A stretch of 64,000 bases of DNA from Apiotrichum sp. Y4204 (lineage: Eukaryota; Basidiomycota; Tremellomycetes; Trichosporonales; Trichosporonaceae): NCBI GenBank assembly GCA_025531455.1, contig JAMYHL010000003.1, forward strand, positions 868,001 to 932,000. Direction: 5' to 3'. Positions within the stretch are counted from its first letter, which is position 1. Each line of letters begins with the position of its first letter. Below are positions 11,201 through 22,486 of this stretch, in pieces. The notes beneath the pieces are model-generated. The model had not been told where the DNA came from and did not search any database. It saw only the letters and a program-made list of their open reading frames with translations. A program made the position numbers and the translations under genes.

Positions 11201-13304
11201 TGCGCTGCAGCACCTCTTGACGGATCTGGCCAGTCTGGATTCGGTGAGCGATCTGCGTGACCTCAGCGAACAAGCTCGGGCTACGCTGCGCCATCTCCTC
11301 ACGCCACTGCGGGTTGTTGACCTGTGAGAGAAGCGGCATCAGCCGTGCGTCGAACGGAAACTCGGCGGGGTTGATGCCTGGCGGCAGAGGAGGCATGCCC
11401 ATTGGCGGCCGGACACCGTCGGGTCCACCGACGCCTGGCGGCATGGGCATCCCCGGGCGAACATGCTGCTGTCCTGGTGGCCCGCCTTGCGACTGCTGGA
11501 GGTAGGACATTGCCTGCGCCATCTGCTGCTGGTGCTGTGGTGACAGGTTCTGCAATGCGCCAGGAGGCATTCCTGGTGGGAGTCCTCCGGGCGGGAAGCC
11601 CGGCGGAGGACCAGCACCTGGAGGCATGCCGGCCCATCCCTGCGCGTTCTGGGCGTGCTGCTGCAATGCCTGGATCGCCTGCACAGCCTGCGGGTTCTGT
11701 CCAAACGGCATCTGGCCAGGAAGCTGGCCGTTGATGCCGATCTGTGCCGGCGGAGGGCCTTGCTGTCCGTCTGGTGGCGGCGGCATCGGGGTCGGTGCGG
11801 GTTGGGATTTCGGGGTGGGAGGGACATGCGAGTGATGGGAGTGGTTGGATGCGGCGGGGGAAGGTGCACTCGGTTGCGGGGTGCCAAATGCAGGTGCCGT
11901 TGTGGTTGATGGGGTGTGTTTCAATGCTGGCGACCCAGGACCGAGAGACCCGTGAGGAGACGCGGCACGCTGCGAGGCCGCCGACGCGGGACGGTTCGGG
12001 ACCATGTGTTGCGGTAAGCTCGACACGGAGACCGGACTCTGATGCGCGGCCTGCGGCGTCGGAGGTTGTGCTGTCGGCGTCGGTGCCTGCTGGGGGGTAG
12101 ACGGCTGCGTTGGTGGTTGCTGTTGCGGCGGTTGCTGCTGCTGCTGCTGCTGCTGACCCTGCTGGCCCTGCGCCTGGGCTTGAGCCTGAGCCTGCTGCTG
12201 AGCCTGCATGAGGAAGACCTGCAACATGCGTTGCTGCATCGTCGCCAGCTGCTGCTGCTGTTGTTGCGGCGGCATTGCCTTGAACTGGGCGTTGGCGAGC
12301 ATCTGATTTCGCTGGTTGGCAATCATCTGCTGTTGCTGAGGCGTCAAGGAGAATGTCGGTGGTCTCGCCTGTTGTGCGTTCGGCGGTGCCATGTTCCTCT
12401 GTCGCGGCGACGTGCCCGGCGGCAGCGCGGGGGGTGGCATGCTACCCGGCTGCGGCATGTTTGGCCGCACTGGCGAACCGACGGCCGGTGACTGGCGACC
12501 GTGCATCTGTAACCGTGCCATCTCCGGAGTCATGACACCTGCAGGCCCTGTTGCGCTCGCCGGCGACTGTCGCGGTGATTGCTGAGGCTGCTGCTGCGCT
12601 TGCTGTTGCTGCTGTGCCTGCGCCTGCTGTTGCTGCTGCTGCTGGATCTGCTGCTGGACTTGCTGCTGGGCGGCCTGAGCCTGCATCAACTGCTGAAGTC
12701 GCTGCTGCTGCTGAAGCTGTTGTGGATTGAGATTCCCGTCGTTCGGTGCACCCTGTTGCCGTTGCTGCTGCTGCATGTTCAGCTGACTCGCGATGACCTG
12801 CTGAGCGAGCAAAGCCTGCTGTTGTGGATTCAGCTGGCCAGCTAACTGGGCAGGAGGAATGCCGGCCCGCATCGCTGCTGCCAGCATTTGCGGGTTCATA
12901 CCTCCTGGTGGCTGCTGTTGTTGCGGCTGCTGCTGCTGCTGCTGTTGTTGCTGTTGCTGTTGAGCGTTCTGCAGTCCAGCCATGGCCATCTGCATGTTGA
13001 GCTGCATGTTAGGATTGCCTTGTGCCATGCGCTGGAGTGCCGCGAGCTGCTGAGGCTGGAGATTGGCCGGGTTAAAGGGCAGGCGGAACTGCTGGGCACC
13101 CGCCTGCCCTTGCTGCTGTTGCTGCTGCTGCTGCTGGCTCTGGAGAAGCTGTTGCTGCAGCTGCTGCTGCAGCTGTTGATACTGTTGCTGCGCCATCGAT
13201 GAAGGACCGGGGTCGCCGCGCCCGCCAGCCGCGCCGGGAATTGGAGATGATTGGGGTCCGAGGGAGAACTGCTGTGCGGCCTGCTGGAGGAATCGTGGGT
13301 CCAT
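8211..13304 (-). CDS. SNF5: SWI/SNF chromatin-remodelling subunit SNF5/SMARCB1 (1697 aa)
   Basis: Core structural subunit of the nuclear SWI/SNF remodeller. Single exon of 1698 codons starting at the ATG at 13304. Residues 1-900 are low complexity: many poly-Gln runs interleaved with Met, Pro, Ala and Gly. The SNF5 homology region follows, with repeat 1 at about 1005-1075 (starting near HIVPVRLELEHEHNRF) and repeat 2 at about 1165-1240 (near RILIKIDIIVGTQNLVDTF). A GATA-like finger lies at about 1480-1502 (CKNC, 15 residues, CAKC) and has the EHLSGG context typical of fungal Snf5. An acidic Asp/Ser run precedes a basic segment. The last 80 residues hold a further C-x2-C...H-x5-H arrangement (CHDC...HLRNRQH), suggesting a second zinc site. 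The long Q-rich N-terminus is common in fungal Snf5. About 1.1 kb of ORF-poor DNA upstream may be a long 5' leader. Confidence 0.95.
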   Translation of the reverse strand: MDPRFLQQAAQQFSLGPQSSPIPGAAGGRGDPGPSSMAQQQYQQLQQQLQQQLLQSQQQQQQQQQGQAGAQQFRLPFNPANLQPQQLAALQRMAQGNPNMQLNMQMAMAGLQNAQQQQQQQQQQQQPQQQQPPGGMNPQMLAAAMRAGIPPAQLAGQLNPQQQALLAQQVIASQLNMQQQQRQQGAPNDGNLNPQQLQQQQRLQQLMQAQAAQQQVQQQIQQQQQQQAQAQQQQQAQQQPQQSPRQSPASATGPAGVMTPEMARLQMHGRQSPAVGSPVRPNMPQPGSMPPPALPPGTSPRQRNMAPPNAQQARPPTFSLTPQQQQMIANQRNQMLANAQFKAMPPQQQQQQLATMQQRMLQVFLMQAQQQAQAQAQAQGQQGQQQQQQQQPPQQQPPTQPSTPQQAPTPTAQPPTPQAAHQSPVSVSSLPQHMVPNRPASAASQRAASPHGSLGPGSPALKHTPSTTTAPAFGTPQPSAPSPAASNHSHHSHVPPTPKSQPAPTPMPPPPDGQQGPPPAQIGINGQLPGQMPFGQNPQAVQAIQALQQHAQNAQGWAGMPPGAGPPPGFPPGGLPPGMPPGALQNLSPQHQQQMAQAMSYLQQSQGGPPGQQHVRPGMPMPPGVGGPDGVRPPMGMPPLPPGINPAEFPFDARLMPLLSQVNNPQWREEMAQRSPSLFAEVTQIAHRIQTGQIRQEVLQRMQMFLMHLQRASQQQRMSQMPGGMGQPPQPGMPPPRPMGPPGMPFPGAPPGMPHPPQSSPQQETPSQNVAQHQQRMWPGGQAGSPAPPARPPPPHLAPGGAPDSPTPGSLLARRTSGTVNKGEKPAREAAMPPPAFIPPHGGAPVRPPPETPSQPAPGQQPGHGLPVKDWEAALRPDLPTTTITPLPINEFDEYEDPTFGGKLPEMSDFEKAELKTWITRDIKFAESVITHRKKQGVQNARWAAEEERQTPWWMLGKGEARPRVPKHINIIYPNDKALARLKARKRREIRFTPKQYKSMADIEDHIVPVRLELEHEHNRFSDTFMWNCSGELGESSELTADTVVTPELFAQSICDDFKLPAGQFIPKIVAAIKERVREYQDQVMPLQDKRPTGLAGRGIIDEDDPETCTMLELFRHAHEADEEIKTDEGANQDDSHIRIVAFDDEPLEDKVMTVDEAMACVPAPADDDELRILIKIDIIVGTQNLVDTFEWDLNSNVPPEEFAQSYCVDLGLSGEFVTAIAHDIHEQVLAHQRSLFLVGHTKGSGHIANDDVRSAFLPPLVNALRKEDVAMATFTPVLAMITEQDVIAIEKERERESKRKKRGTRGRRGVVLPEREPHKTFRTQLHPPIDPAVIAAAEPPPPPTSSTRRAAAIAAQANINLALNEPALLTASPPPAMQTSHRGRGRWGGRMSRGGMSRASPSSTREGSVVNGEHTPTIGFKRALREDSESEIASPQPARKRYNGRIPDSPEAEEPKPAEAKPEPPKPTPIALPPPPKLWHCKNCGVPEHLSGGMREMDLCAKCADYLQRTGQRRPAEYNEDEEYHRMRKDSDSPKPPAFEMPVASAPSSPPRKRRFDDSDSDSSSSSDDDDDDDERKRKKAKAAASMAAKPRSSASAAPPTPKPSSAPHPPEWTARAHAEMQHKYPDHRFSIILKGRPADAPPLPPGAPAEWRVKCHDCPGKLYNPGPDETLNNFEVHLRNRQHRERVEARIGRKL

Positions 13305-16300
13305 TCTCGAACCGCGGGGGTCGTGATGCGAGATGGGGGGAGGGAAACCCAGTGGTCGCGCGTCTCTGGTGTGTTGTAATAGATACTTGGCGAGGCGGAC
13401 GGGATGCGATCATGAAGCGACTGCGTGTCAGGCGATGGATGGCAATGGGATAGGGATTGGACACGGATGGGGATGGGAACGCGTCGATGAAGACACGCCG
13501 ACTGGTCGTGAGCGTCGAGGCCGGCCAGTGGCCGGCCGTCAAGAGGTGAAGAGGACGCGCCGGCGAAGCCGGGAAGAGTTCAAGGGGATGGGACTGGATA
13601 GAGGTATCCATCAGCAGCAGGGCAGCACACAAAGGAGCGCGTCGGACGCGACGCGTGGATGGATGTCAAGCACAGCAGAGCGAGAAGAAGGGGGAAAGCA
13701 CAAGATGGATGGGAATGTGGACGTGACGCGCCGGGGTTGATGGTCAGCGACTCTTGGGCAACCTATCAAGGAAGCGGGAGGGACGCGTCTTGAAATGGAA
13801 TACGCGCGCGCCATACACAGGGGCGAAAAGACAACTCACTCACGGCCTGGCTTTAATCCAAACAGAAAGACCAAGAGGGGCGGATGCACCGTCTTGCCGG
13901 TGTCGGACGCGATGCGCAGCGTGACGATGGAATGGTGGGTGTTGGTAAAGGGAATGGACAGTAAGAGGATGGATGCGATGTGAAAGTGGCCCGGAAGAGA
14001 GCGATGGGTGCAAGGGGGCGCCGTATGTGTGTGTGTATATGGGTGGTGTGTTTTGTGTGCCAATCGAAGGAGTAATGAAGTTGGTCCTGTTTTTTTCTAC
14101 CGGCTATGCGCGCGTACGATGGATGCTTGTACTTGCTGTGCTCCGTGGGGCGTGAGAGGGCGTGATGACGAGGCGGGGAGAGGAGGGGAGAGAGAGGGGA
14201 GAGGGGGTTGGATGCGGTGTTGTGGAGGAGATTAGATGTTGGACAGACGAGCAGTCTGATGGTGAGGATGAGTGAGCTGGTTGATGGGGGGGATGAACAG
14301 AGGGGGGTAAAGTGGAAGAGTGGTGGACACAAAGGGCAAGTGCCACACTGCACCTGGCAGCGAGCGGGGGCTTTTTTCACCAGCCAGGACGCATTCATGC
14401 ACCTTTTGTATGGTCTTCAGCATTGTAATCACATTAACAAAGTCTATTAGAAAAGGAAAAGAAGAACTGTAAACAATGGTCAAGTCGTAATACAATCCTG
14501 TGTAAAGGAGGCACGTTTGTTGGTTATGATGGTTCGAGCTCGTCATGACAGCAAGCTCGATCACAACAACGATGAGATGGAAGATAGCGTAGTACAGCAG
14601 TTACACGGCAAGGACAAGACAGTCACGTCGGCCGGCTCGGCGCGTCGCGCGTCGCGTCACTGGATCCAGACGCCTGGGGATCAGAAGTGGGGGGGAGGGG
14701 GCATGGCGGCAGACGACGGCACATCCGGCAGGGAGGCGGGCGGGGCCGATGCCGAAGCGAAGCCAGAGAAAAAAAAAAAAAAGTAGACCCGAGGCCAGGT
14801 TCCCTTCTCGCGCGGGTGAGATTATAAGCGCGATACGAGATAGGAGTTCTTTGTCGCGGCCCAGCCCCCCGGAGATTGGTAGATAGGGCCGAGATACGGG
14901 AATACCCAGGATACGTGCCGAGCCGGGAGTCTGGAAGAACCATGTCCAGAGCAAGGCGCATGGGAAACGCAAGAAGATGCGTGTGTCTTGCCTGTGGCCT
15001 TGTGGACTGCGGCACGGCCTGTGGCTGTGGGCTGTTGGCCTGTGAGGCAGTCATTCCTGCCCAAGTGCCGAGCATTCCGAGTGCCGGGGCCCACGCGCCA
15101 CGCTCTCGATAAAGAAGGAGGTCATAGGATCATGGGATATGGGATATCATGGGTCATGTTGTCTTGGGTGCGTGTCCTGACGACGCCGCCGGCCGGAAGA
15201 TTAGTGCCAACAATAAAGCCTGCCCGTTGTTGTTCTCAGCATGCCTCGTCATGCCGATCACAGACCTCTGAAGCTCTGAGCCTGTGCTCATGTGCTTGCG
15301 CGCTTGGCCCTGTCGCGCCATGTCGGCGGAGCCCGATATCGCCCATCGCATCGCATCATCATTGGGGTAATCACGGCTTTCGAGGCTCGGCATCGTCTAT
15401 CTGTGGCCTGTGGCTGGAGGGATGATGCGTTCCCCCGGTACCCCCGGTGCCCTTGGCGTGCGGGGCCTGACCTGACGTGACCTGAGCCGAACCGAACCGG
15501 ACCGGGATCATGGGAAGGCAGATTGGATCAAAAGGTTTGGCCTGGTGGACGGTGGTGGACCGGTGGACCTGCTGGGCGACTCCCTCCCTTGGCGACTGGA
15601 ATTGTTGCTCTTGTCCTCGTGCTAAAACCTGACCATGTCATTTCGGGTGCCCTGTGATGTGATGGCTCCCCTGTCCCATTCGCCCACTCCTCTCCCTCGG
15701 CTGTTGTACATTGCTGTATTGTGGCTTGTTAGCTTGAGCCTAGATAGCTCGTCGCCGGAAGGAACGGCGAAGATGACGCTGGGCCTATTCTTCTTCTGCG
15801 GTGCGATCCCGCATTGGGCATCTGCACCATAATGGGTCTATCCTCTCTCTCTCTCAACTCTCTTTTAGCTCTTCACTCTCTGCAGATCTGCAGATCAGTC
15901 TCGGAGCTCCGAGAGAGGGGGTATCCCACTCCGAGATCACGTGCAGGGACACTCAGATCGCCACATGCGTCAATTCCCGGCAATCTCCGGAGTCTGCCCT
16001 GCAGAGGAACGCGTGGAGCGTGGATTCACTGATGTAGTTACGTAAATACGCGTACTTTGGTTCCGTGTGTGGCACTTTGCCAGGTGTGCCTTCCGCCACG
16101 ACGAGCACACCACCCATCCATCATGTTCTGCTCGAGTGGGATCACTGCTTCTGTCATTGTTGACGGCGCTTTTTTGTTTCTGTCCATCCTTTTTCTTGTC
16201 AATCTCACAAACAATCACCACCAACTTGTTGTTGTCCACAAACAACAACAAATACGAGGGAGACAAGGCCGTACAGTCACCCGCATTCACACTCGTGCGT

Positions 16301-16519
16301 ATTCAACTCCCATCCACTCATCAAAGGCACCCTATGTTTCTCCAAAGACCGCGCGTCCATCACGATCTCCATCATGTTGTTCCCACTTGACATCCCCTCA
16401 TCACAACATCCACATCCACTCCCATACCCGAAGAAACCACCGGCTCACGCGTGATTCGTTTTGTCGATTCCATTCCACAGTAAACACTTTCCTTCCGACC
16501 CCGTTTCCTGTTATCCACC
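13305..16519. other. Long intergenic/5' leader region between SNF5 and SUB2
   Basis: About 3.2 kb with no recognisable protein. The half nearest SNF5 (13305-14400) is purine-rich on the plus strand (many GGATGG words), so it would be a CT-rich leader for SNF5. The half nearest SUB2 is pyrimidine-rich on the plus strand from about 16150 onward, typical of a fungal leader. A run of 13 A occurs at 14769-14782. Open frames here are short and compositionally biased. Confidence 0.5.
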
Positions 16520-18372
16520 ATGGCGCCCCCTCCTGAGGAGACTGAAGAGCTCGTCGACTACGATGAGGCCGAGGACGCCTACGTCCCGCCCCCGACCACC
16601 ACCGTTGCGGCCGGTACTGAGGCCGCGGACGGTGAGAAGAAGGGCAGCTACGTCGGTATCCACTCGACCGGCTTCCGGTAAGTTTAGATCGAGGTCGCTG
16701 TTCTCCATCTTTGCCACTGACGCGCGCAGCGACTTCCTCCTCAAGCCGGAGATTCTTCGTGCCATCTCGGACCTTGGTTTCGAGCACCCCTCGGAGGGTG
16801 AGACATTTATTGTTTGAGCTCTTTCTGACGATTCCAGTTCAGCAGGAGTGCATTCCCCAGGCCATTCTCGGCACTGATGTTCTTTGCCAGGCCAAGTCGG
16901 GTATGGGTAAGACGGCCGTCTTCGTCCTCGCCTCGCTCCAGCAGATTGAGCCCGTCGACGGCGAGGTCTCGATCATTATCATGTGCCACACTCGTGAACT
17001 TGCGTACCAGATCCGCAACGAGTTTACGCGTTTCTCAAAGTACATGACCAACGTCCGCACCTCGGTGTTCTACGGTGGAACCCCGATCTCGACCGACACC
17101 GAGATCCTCGCGTCCAAGGAGAAGTGCCCCCACATTGTTGTCGGCACTCCTGGTCGTCTCATGGCCCTCGTCCGCGACAAGAAGCTCAACGCGTCCAAGG
17201 TGAAGCACTTTGTGCTCGACGAGTGCGACAAGATGCTTGAACAACTCGGTTAGTCTCTCCCCCCGTTACCATTGTTTCGTTTGTTTGTCGCCAAACCACC
17301 CGATACGAGGGCGGAACGAAGCCGTTCCTACGAGCCGCGCGCGTGGCTGTGTTGCGTTTCGACCGTGATGCAGCGCCCGCGCGGACCAGACCCCAAGAGC
17401 AAATCGACACCGTCGAATGACATGACAAATCGTGGCATTCTGGCGCGAAGAGAGAGGAGAAGACGGCAGTCGTCATTGCACAAGAGCCCGTCAAAGCGCC
17501 CGTGACCCGAACACCTCGGCGAGGCGAGGCGGTGCGCATGGCGCTGTCATGGTCAACGATCCCTCGGCGGCTCGGCCCCAACGTTATCAAAAGTATAGTT
17601 GCTCACACGGCTCGACACTATGAACACTGGACACTTTTATCAACGCTTGACACGGTCCTAACATCTACCCAGACATGCGCCGCGACGTCCAGGAGGTCTT
17701 CCGCGCCACTCCCCACCACAAGCAGGTTATGATGTTCTCGGCCACCCTCTCGAAGGAGATCCGCAGCACCTGCAAAAAGTTCATGCAGAGCGTGAGTGGG
17801 AGGTGTTGTACTAATGCTAACGTCAGCCGCTCGAGATCTACGTCGACGACGAGACCAAGCTCACCCTGCACGGTCTGCAGCAGTACTACCTCAAGCTCGA
17901 GGAGCGCGAGAAGAACCGCAAGCTCAACGACCTGCTCGACAACCTCGAGTTCAACCAGGTGTGCATCTTTGTCAAGTCGGTCGCGCGTGCGACGCAGCTC
18001 GACGCCCTCTTGCAAGAGTGCAACTTCCCCTCCATCTGCATCCACTCTGCCCTCCCGCAGCCGGAGCGTATCTCGCGTTTCCAGCAGTTCAAGGCCTTTG
18101 AGAAGCGTATCCTCGTCGCGACCGACATTTTCGGCCGTGGTATCGACGTCGAGCGTGTCAACGTTGTTATCAACTATGACGCGCCCGCCGACGCCGACTC
18201 GTACCTCCACCGTGTTGGTCGTGCCGGCCGTTTCGGTACAAAGGGTCTCGCCATTACGTTTGTCTCGTCGGACGCCGACCAGGAGGTCCTCCAGAAGATA
18301 CAGGAGCGCTTCACCGTCGCCATCCCCACCCTCCCGGACAACATTGACCCCGCCACCTACATGACGTCGTAA
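16520..18372 (+). CDS. SUB2: DECD-box RNA helicase SUB2/UAP56 (433 aa)
   Basis: Spliceosome-assembly and TREX mRNA-export ATPase acting in the nucleus. Exons: 16520-16677, 16730-16797, 16838-17248, 17673-17791, 17827-18372, with phases matching throughout. The start is ATG in CACC-ATG-GCG. The Q-motif region ([15 protein letters not shown]) spans the second intron. Walker A is AKSGMGKT at about 94-101, and DECD, the hallmark of Sub2/UAP56 rather than DEAD, is at 203-206. FSATLSKE and the C-domain [10 protein letters not shown] are intact. Length fits the family (about 430-445). Three introns are 35-52 nt, but the third is 424 nt, sits a few codons after DECD and contains stop codons. It is convergent with the ArfGAP gene. 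Confidence 0.97.
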
Positions 18373-18696
18373 ATGGAGAGCTTAAAATTGGCATGTGATA
18401 TGTATCGAGATACGATGAATCTGTGACTATCGAGAGTGGGTTTCCAGATGCGGGTGTGCGGTCAGATATGGATCCGGATGCGGCATAGTTCAGTCTATCC
18501 GCGAATCTACAATGCTGTACAGTAGCTCCACAGCCCTACTTCAAGCCATCGCACATCCCTTCCACAACTGGTATCTCGTGCATGGGTGGTACAATAGTAC
18601 AACAAACAGAACGGCCCATCCTGTGGGTGGAATGCCGAGCGCAGGCGATCACGGTCCGGGCTGGGGGCACCGGCGCAGTGACGCATCACGCAGAGC
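18373..18696. other. Convergent 3' intergenic spacer
   Basis: 324 bp between the SUB2 and ArfGAP stop codons. It is presumably shared terminator DNA. No structure beyond AT-richer segments is seen. Confidence 0.5.
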
Positions 18697-20460
18697 TTAG
18701 GCGCCGTAAGAGCCCCACGGGTGCGGCTGGTACGAGCCGCCCTGCACCTGGACGGGGACGCCCATGCTGCCCATGCTCATCCCGCCGCCCATTGCGCCGG
18801 GCATGCCGACGCCCATGGCCATGCTGCCCATGCTGCTGCTGGCCCCCATGCCGTTCATGCCCATGCCCATCCCCATGGAGCCCATAGATCCCATAGAGCC
18901 CATAGAGCCCATAGAGCCCATGCCGGTCGGCATCATGCCCATGCCGCCGGGGCTGGTCGCGAGCTGGTGGTGTGGCATCGGCTGGAAGTAGCTCCCGCCT
19001 CCCATCTGCGGCGGCGTGCTGACCTGCTGGCCCATGGCGGCGAACGGGTTTGCCGAGGCGATCGGGGGAGAGGGGAAGAAGGCCTGCTGGCCGAGCGCGA
19101 GGGGCGAGATCAGGCCGCCGGGGCTCATGACTGGCGCGGCGCCGTTGGGCGTCGCGGATGGAGGCTGGAACGCCGGGACGGTCGGGAAGCCGTTCAGCTG
19201 CAGCGGGCGGGTTGAAGATGACGAGCCGCCAATGTCCACGAGGAGGTCGGCGCGAGGCTGCGCGGGGATCTGCTGCTGCTGCTGCTGCTGAGGCTGCGGC
19301 GGACGGAGAAGGGCCGCCGCTGTGGAAGTCCCACTTGAAGTCGAAAAGGCTGGAGACGACGAAGTGCGCGGGGGGAAAACAGGCCTCCCTCCAAGCGAAC
19401 CAGTGCTGCCTACGCTGGTGTTGCTCGTGTTGCTCGCCCCAGTGCCCTGCGGCGCGAGACCAGACCAGAGGGGCGCATTGTTGGTGGGGCGAGTGCGACG
19501 GCCAGCTGTGGCCGGGAGGGAGGGAAGTTCGCGCTCGCGGCGGGGCAACTCCTCGGGGCGCAGGGGCGCGCGTGATTCATGCCCGTTGCGAGCGTCGAGC
19601 GCCTGCGCACGCGAGGTGACCGCATTGCTCGTTGCGAGCTCTTTGGCGGCATGGGCCTTGAACGCGCCGAGCTCATACTTTCGCCGAATAAACTTTGCCA
19701 GCTCCGAGTCGCGTTCATCGATATCCGTCACCGTTGGTGGCGGGTGCCGGCTCGGGTCGGGGTTGTAGATCTCGTTGGAGCGGATGTTGCCCATCTTGCG
19801 CATCGCCGTCACCTGCTCACGGGTCCATTCGTCGAGCGTCACGGATTTGCTGGAGCGTCAGGATCATCGTGAACAGCGGGGATAAACGCGGAAGCCGAAC
19901 AGGGGGGCAGGGTGGGTGACGCCACCGCCGCCACCGCAGCCAGCGCCTCGTCCGGCCATCAGTCTGGCCATGCGCTTGAGCGAGCTCCGAAGGAGGTATT
20001 CCGTCATGGGACGGAGCTCGGTCGCCGCTGAACACGGGGTAAAATCCACTCACACTCGACTCCTATGCGTGCCCATCTTGCGGTGCACGCTAGCGCAGTT
20101 GACGCAGAGGAAGATGCCGAGATTGACGGATGCCCAGCGGGGATGCGAGGCGCGGCAGTCGGCGCACTTGTCTGGGGCGTCAGCGGCTTCTAAACCCAGG
20201 CTTGGATCACATCAGACTGATCACATCCGGCGTGTCATGAGACTGGGTGACTGCTGGGAGTGACACTCTTCGTCTCGGTCTCGAAATACTTCGACGTGCA
20301 AGGCACAGCTGAACTCCCCCGTGCTCAAGGCCGCACATCTCGCCGTCCTTTCCTTTCGTTGCGCTTAAGGCTTAAAACTTGCTACACGTCTGCACGTACC
20401 ATTTCCAGGGAGGCGGAGGACCTCTTCGAGCTGGCGCTCGATGCGCTGTTGAGCGTTCAT
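18697..20460 (-). CDS. ArfGAP zinc-finger protein, Age2/SMAP type (443 aa)
   Basis: GTPase-activating protein for ARF GTPases, acting in Golgi/endosome vesicle traffic. Exons on the minus strand: 20460-20400, 20171-20054, 19849-18697, with introns of 228 and 204 nt and consistent phases. The ArfGAP zinc finger starts at about residue 22 with the exact C-x2-C-x16-C-x2-C spacing (CADC...CVNC), followed after four residues by the catalytic Arg (ASVHR). It continues through GTHRSRVKSVTLDEW to about residue 130. The rest is disordered: Pro/Ser/Gln-rich with a Gln run near 230, and from about 380 a Met-Gly-Ser repeat region (tandem MGS units). The N-terminal ArfGAP with no PH or ankyrin domain fits Age2/SMAP; Gcs1 or Glo3 are less likely. 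Confidence 0.92.
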
Positions 20461-22486
20461 AGTGGGGGATCGATGTGGGTGATGGAGAGAATGCAAGTGG
20501 GAAGAAGTTGAGGAGTGTGGGAGGAAGCAGGTGTTGTGAAGCAGGTGCTGTTGTTGGGGCGGACGGTGGTACGATGGTTAGAGCTGTGTGCGGGCGGTGG
20601 GCGTGTGCGCGCGACTGCAACTGGGGAGAGTGTGTGTGTTCGTGTGGTCGCGCAGGTGGTGGGTGTGGTCTGAAATGAAATGAAATGTAGTCCAAAAGCA
20701 GAACCGAGGCTATGAACCGGAGTCTTGTTCCGAAGAGACGAAGGGACGATTTGAAGAGATGAAAAGAGAAAAGAAGAGTCCAGAGATGAGTAATGATGCA
20801 ACAGACGCGCGCGAGCGACAAGCAAACCGGGAACGGAGCAAAGGATGAAGGACTGGCGGCGGACTTTGGTCGGTTACTTTGGCTTTCACTACGCAGGCCG
20901 TCGACGTGGTCCGCGTGGCTCGGGGGTTCGGGTGCACGGGTGGCGGATATCAATCAGGGGTGCACGCGAGGGCGAGGGCGAGGCGCGAGGGACACGGTGG
21001 GGAGTAACGTCGGTGGCGGAGAGAAATGGGGTTGGAAAGAAGGGGAAGTGTCCAGATGAGGATGTGGGCGAGAGAGAGAGAGGGGGAGAGAGTTGTGAAG
21101 AGGAGAATGAAGAGATTGATGAAGAGGAATGACGATGATGATATAGAGCAAGTGGGATTTCTGTACCATGGTATCCTCTCTCTTGCGATGACCTCTTTCA
21201 TGTGCTCTCCCCTCGATCCCTCGGTTTGGAACATTTGCATCAGCGACATTCCCATGTCGCGCCATTTCTCCTGCGCTCCTGCATGATGTCCTACGCGATC
21301 CTACGATTTCTTTCCGCATGCATCGCATCTGTGCATTTCTCATCTGCAGCTGCAGCTACATCTCTGCGCGCGCAGCTCCATGTCCCCCATTTTTTTCCAG
21401 TGACAGCCACAGCCGTCACCCATCCATGCAAGACTTGGTGTGACAGATGAGACTGTGATTTGTGACCAACAAGGTCAAGACCCAAAGAGAGACCCCTTGG
21501 CCCCTTGTGTGATGCCCTCGCAAAACTGTACCAGCGCTGATCGCAGTCGTCGTACACTGCGCACAGCCCACACCGCTCTTTCCACGCTTGACCACAGCCC
21601 CCGACGACAAACACTACTGCTCTCGCGCTTTGTCAACGCACAGAGCAACATATGCTCTCCTCTCTCTCTCCCCGTTTGTCCTAGGTCGAAGCAAAGGGGT
21701 TATGCTTACCGGCGAGGTTCTGGATCACGTCCCGGGTCCCGAGGGAGAAGCAGGCTGGTCCGTTGCTCCGTTGCGTCCCATAGATTGACACGATCGTGTG
21801 CACGGCACAACACTACGATCCCTGGGGCCTGGGCGTTCAGGTCAAGGCCAAAGAGGCTTGAGGTCCAGACCAAACTAGCACATCACCTCGTTTCCCGTGT
21901 CGCGCACCAGCTGCGAGCGGTGCAAGCGAGGTTATATGTATGCACGTAGCTACGTATGGTGTCCCACAATGCACATGGTAGGTCTACTGCGCGCTGCACG
22001 AGCTGCATTCGCCAATGTAATGCACAGACTACGCGCGCTAGGCTGAGCGCTGCGTGCTGCGTACTCTCATCTCTCTCTCCCTGGATCATGGCTGGGTTGA
22101 AACAGCGCACAAAAGCTAGAAAAAGACGAACCGCGACTGCGCATCAGAAACCCTCCACTTTTCTAACAGACATTCACGGGAGGCGGATGTCGTCGAATGG
22201 AGTGAGAGGGAGGAGAGAGAGAGAGAGAGATTGTCGTCGTCGTCGAGCGACGCATCAACACGTCGTAGAGGAATGCATGCATCTCTCCATCTCTCCATCC
22301 CTATCATTCTTCATTAATACCTTGTATACTCTCTTCTCAACGCTCCGACATTAGATTTCGTCCCGACACCCGCCGATAACATCTTCCTTCCACTTCCACT
22401 TCCACTTCCACTTCCCGAATTTTCCACACAGACACACAGTCACACACCGGAGAAACACTCCAGAACCCCACCCTTCTCCACACACG
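20461..22486. other. Divergent intergenic region, ArfGAP and GT32 promoters
   Basis: 2.0 kb between two divergent genes, with no supported ORF. It includes a GA run at about 22207-22230 and a CT/TC-rich leader just before the GT32 start (several cttcca repeats at 22385-22415). Confidence 0.5.

Noticed and set aside
17249..17672. Intronic C/D-box snoRNA in the long SUB2 intron
   Set aside because: A GTGATGC word resembles a C box, but the last base is wrong and no CTGA D box follows at a suitable distance.
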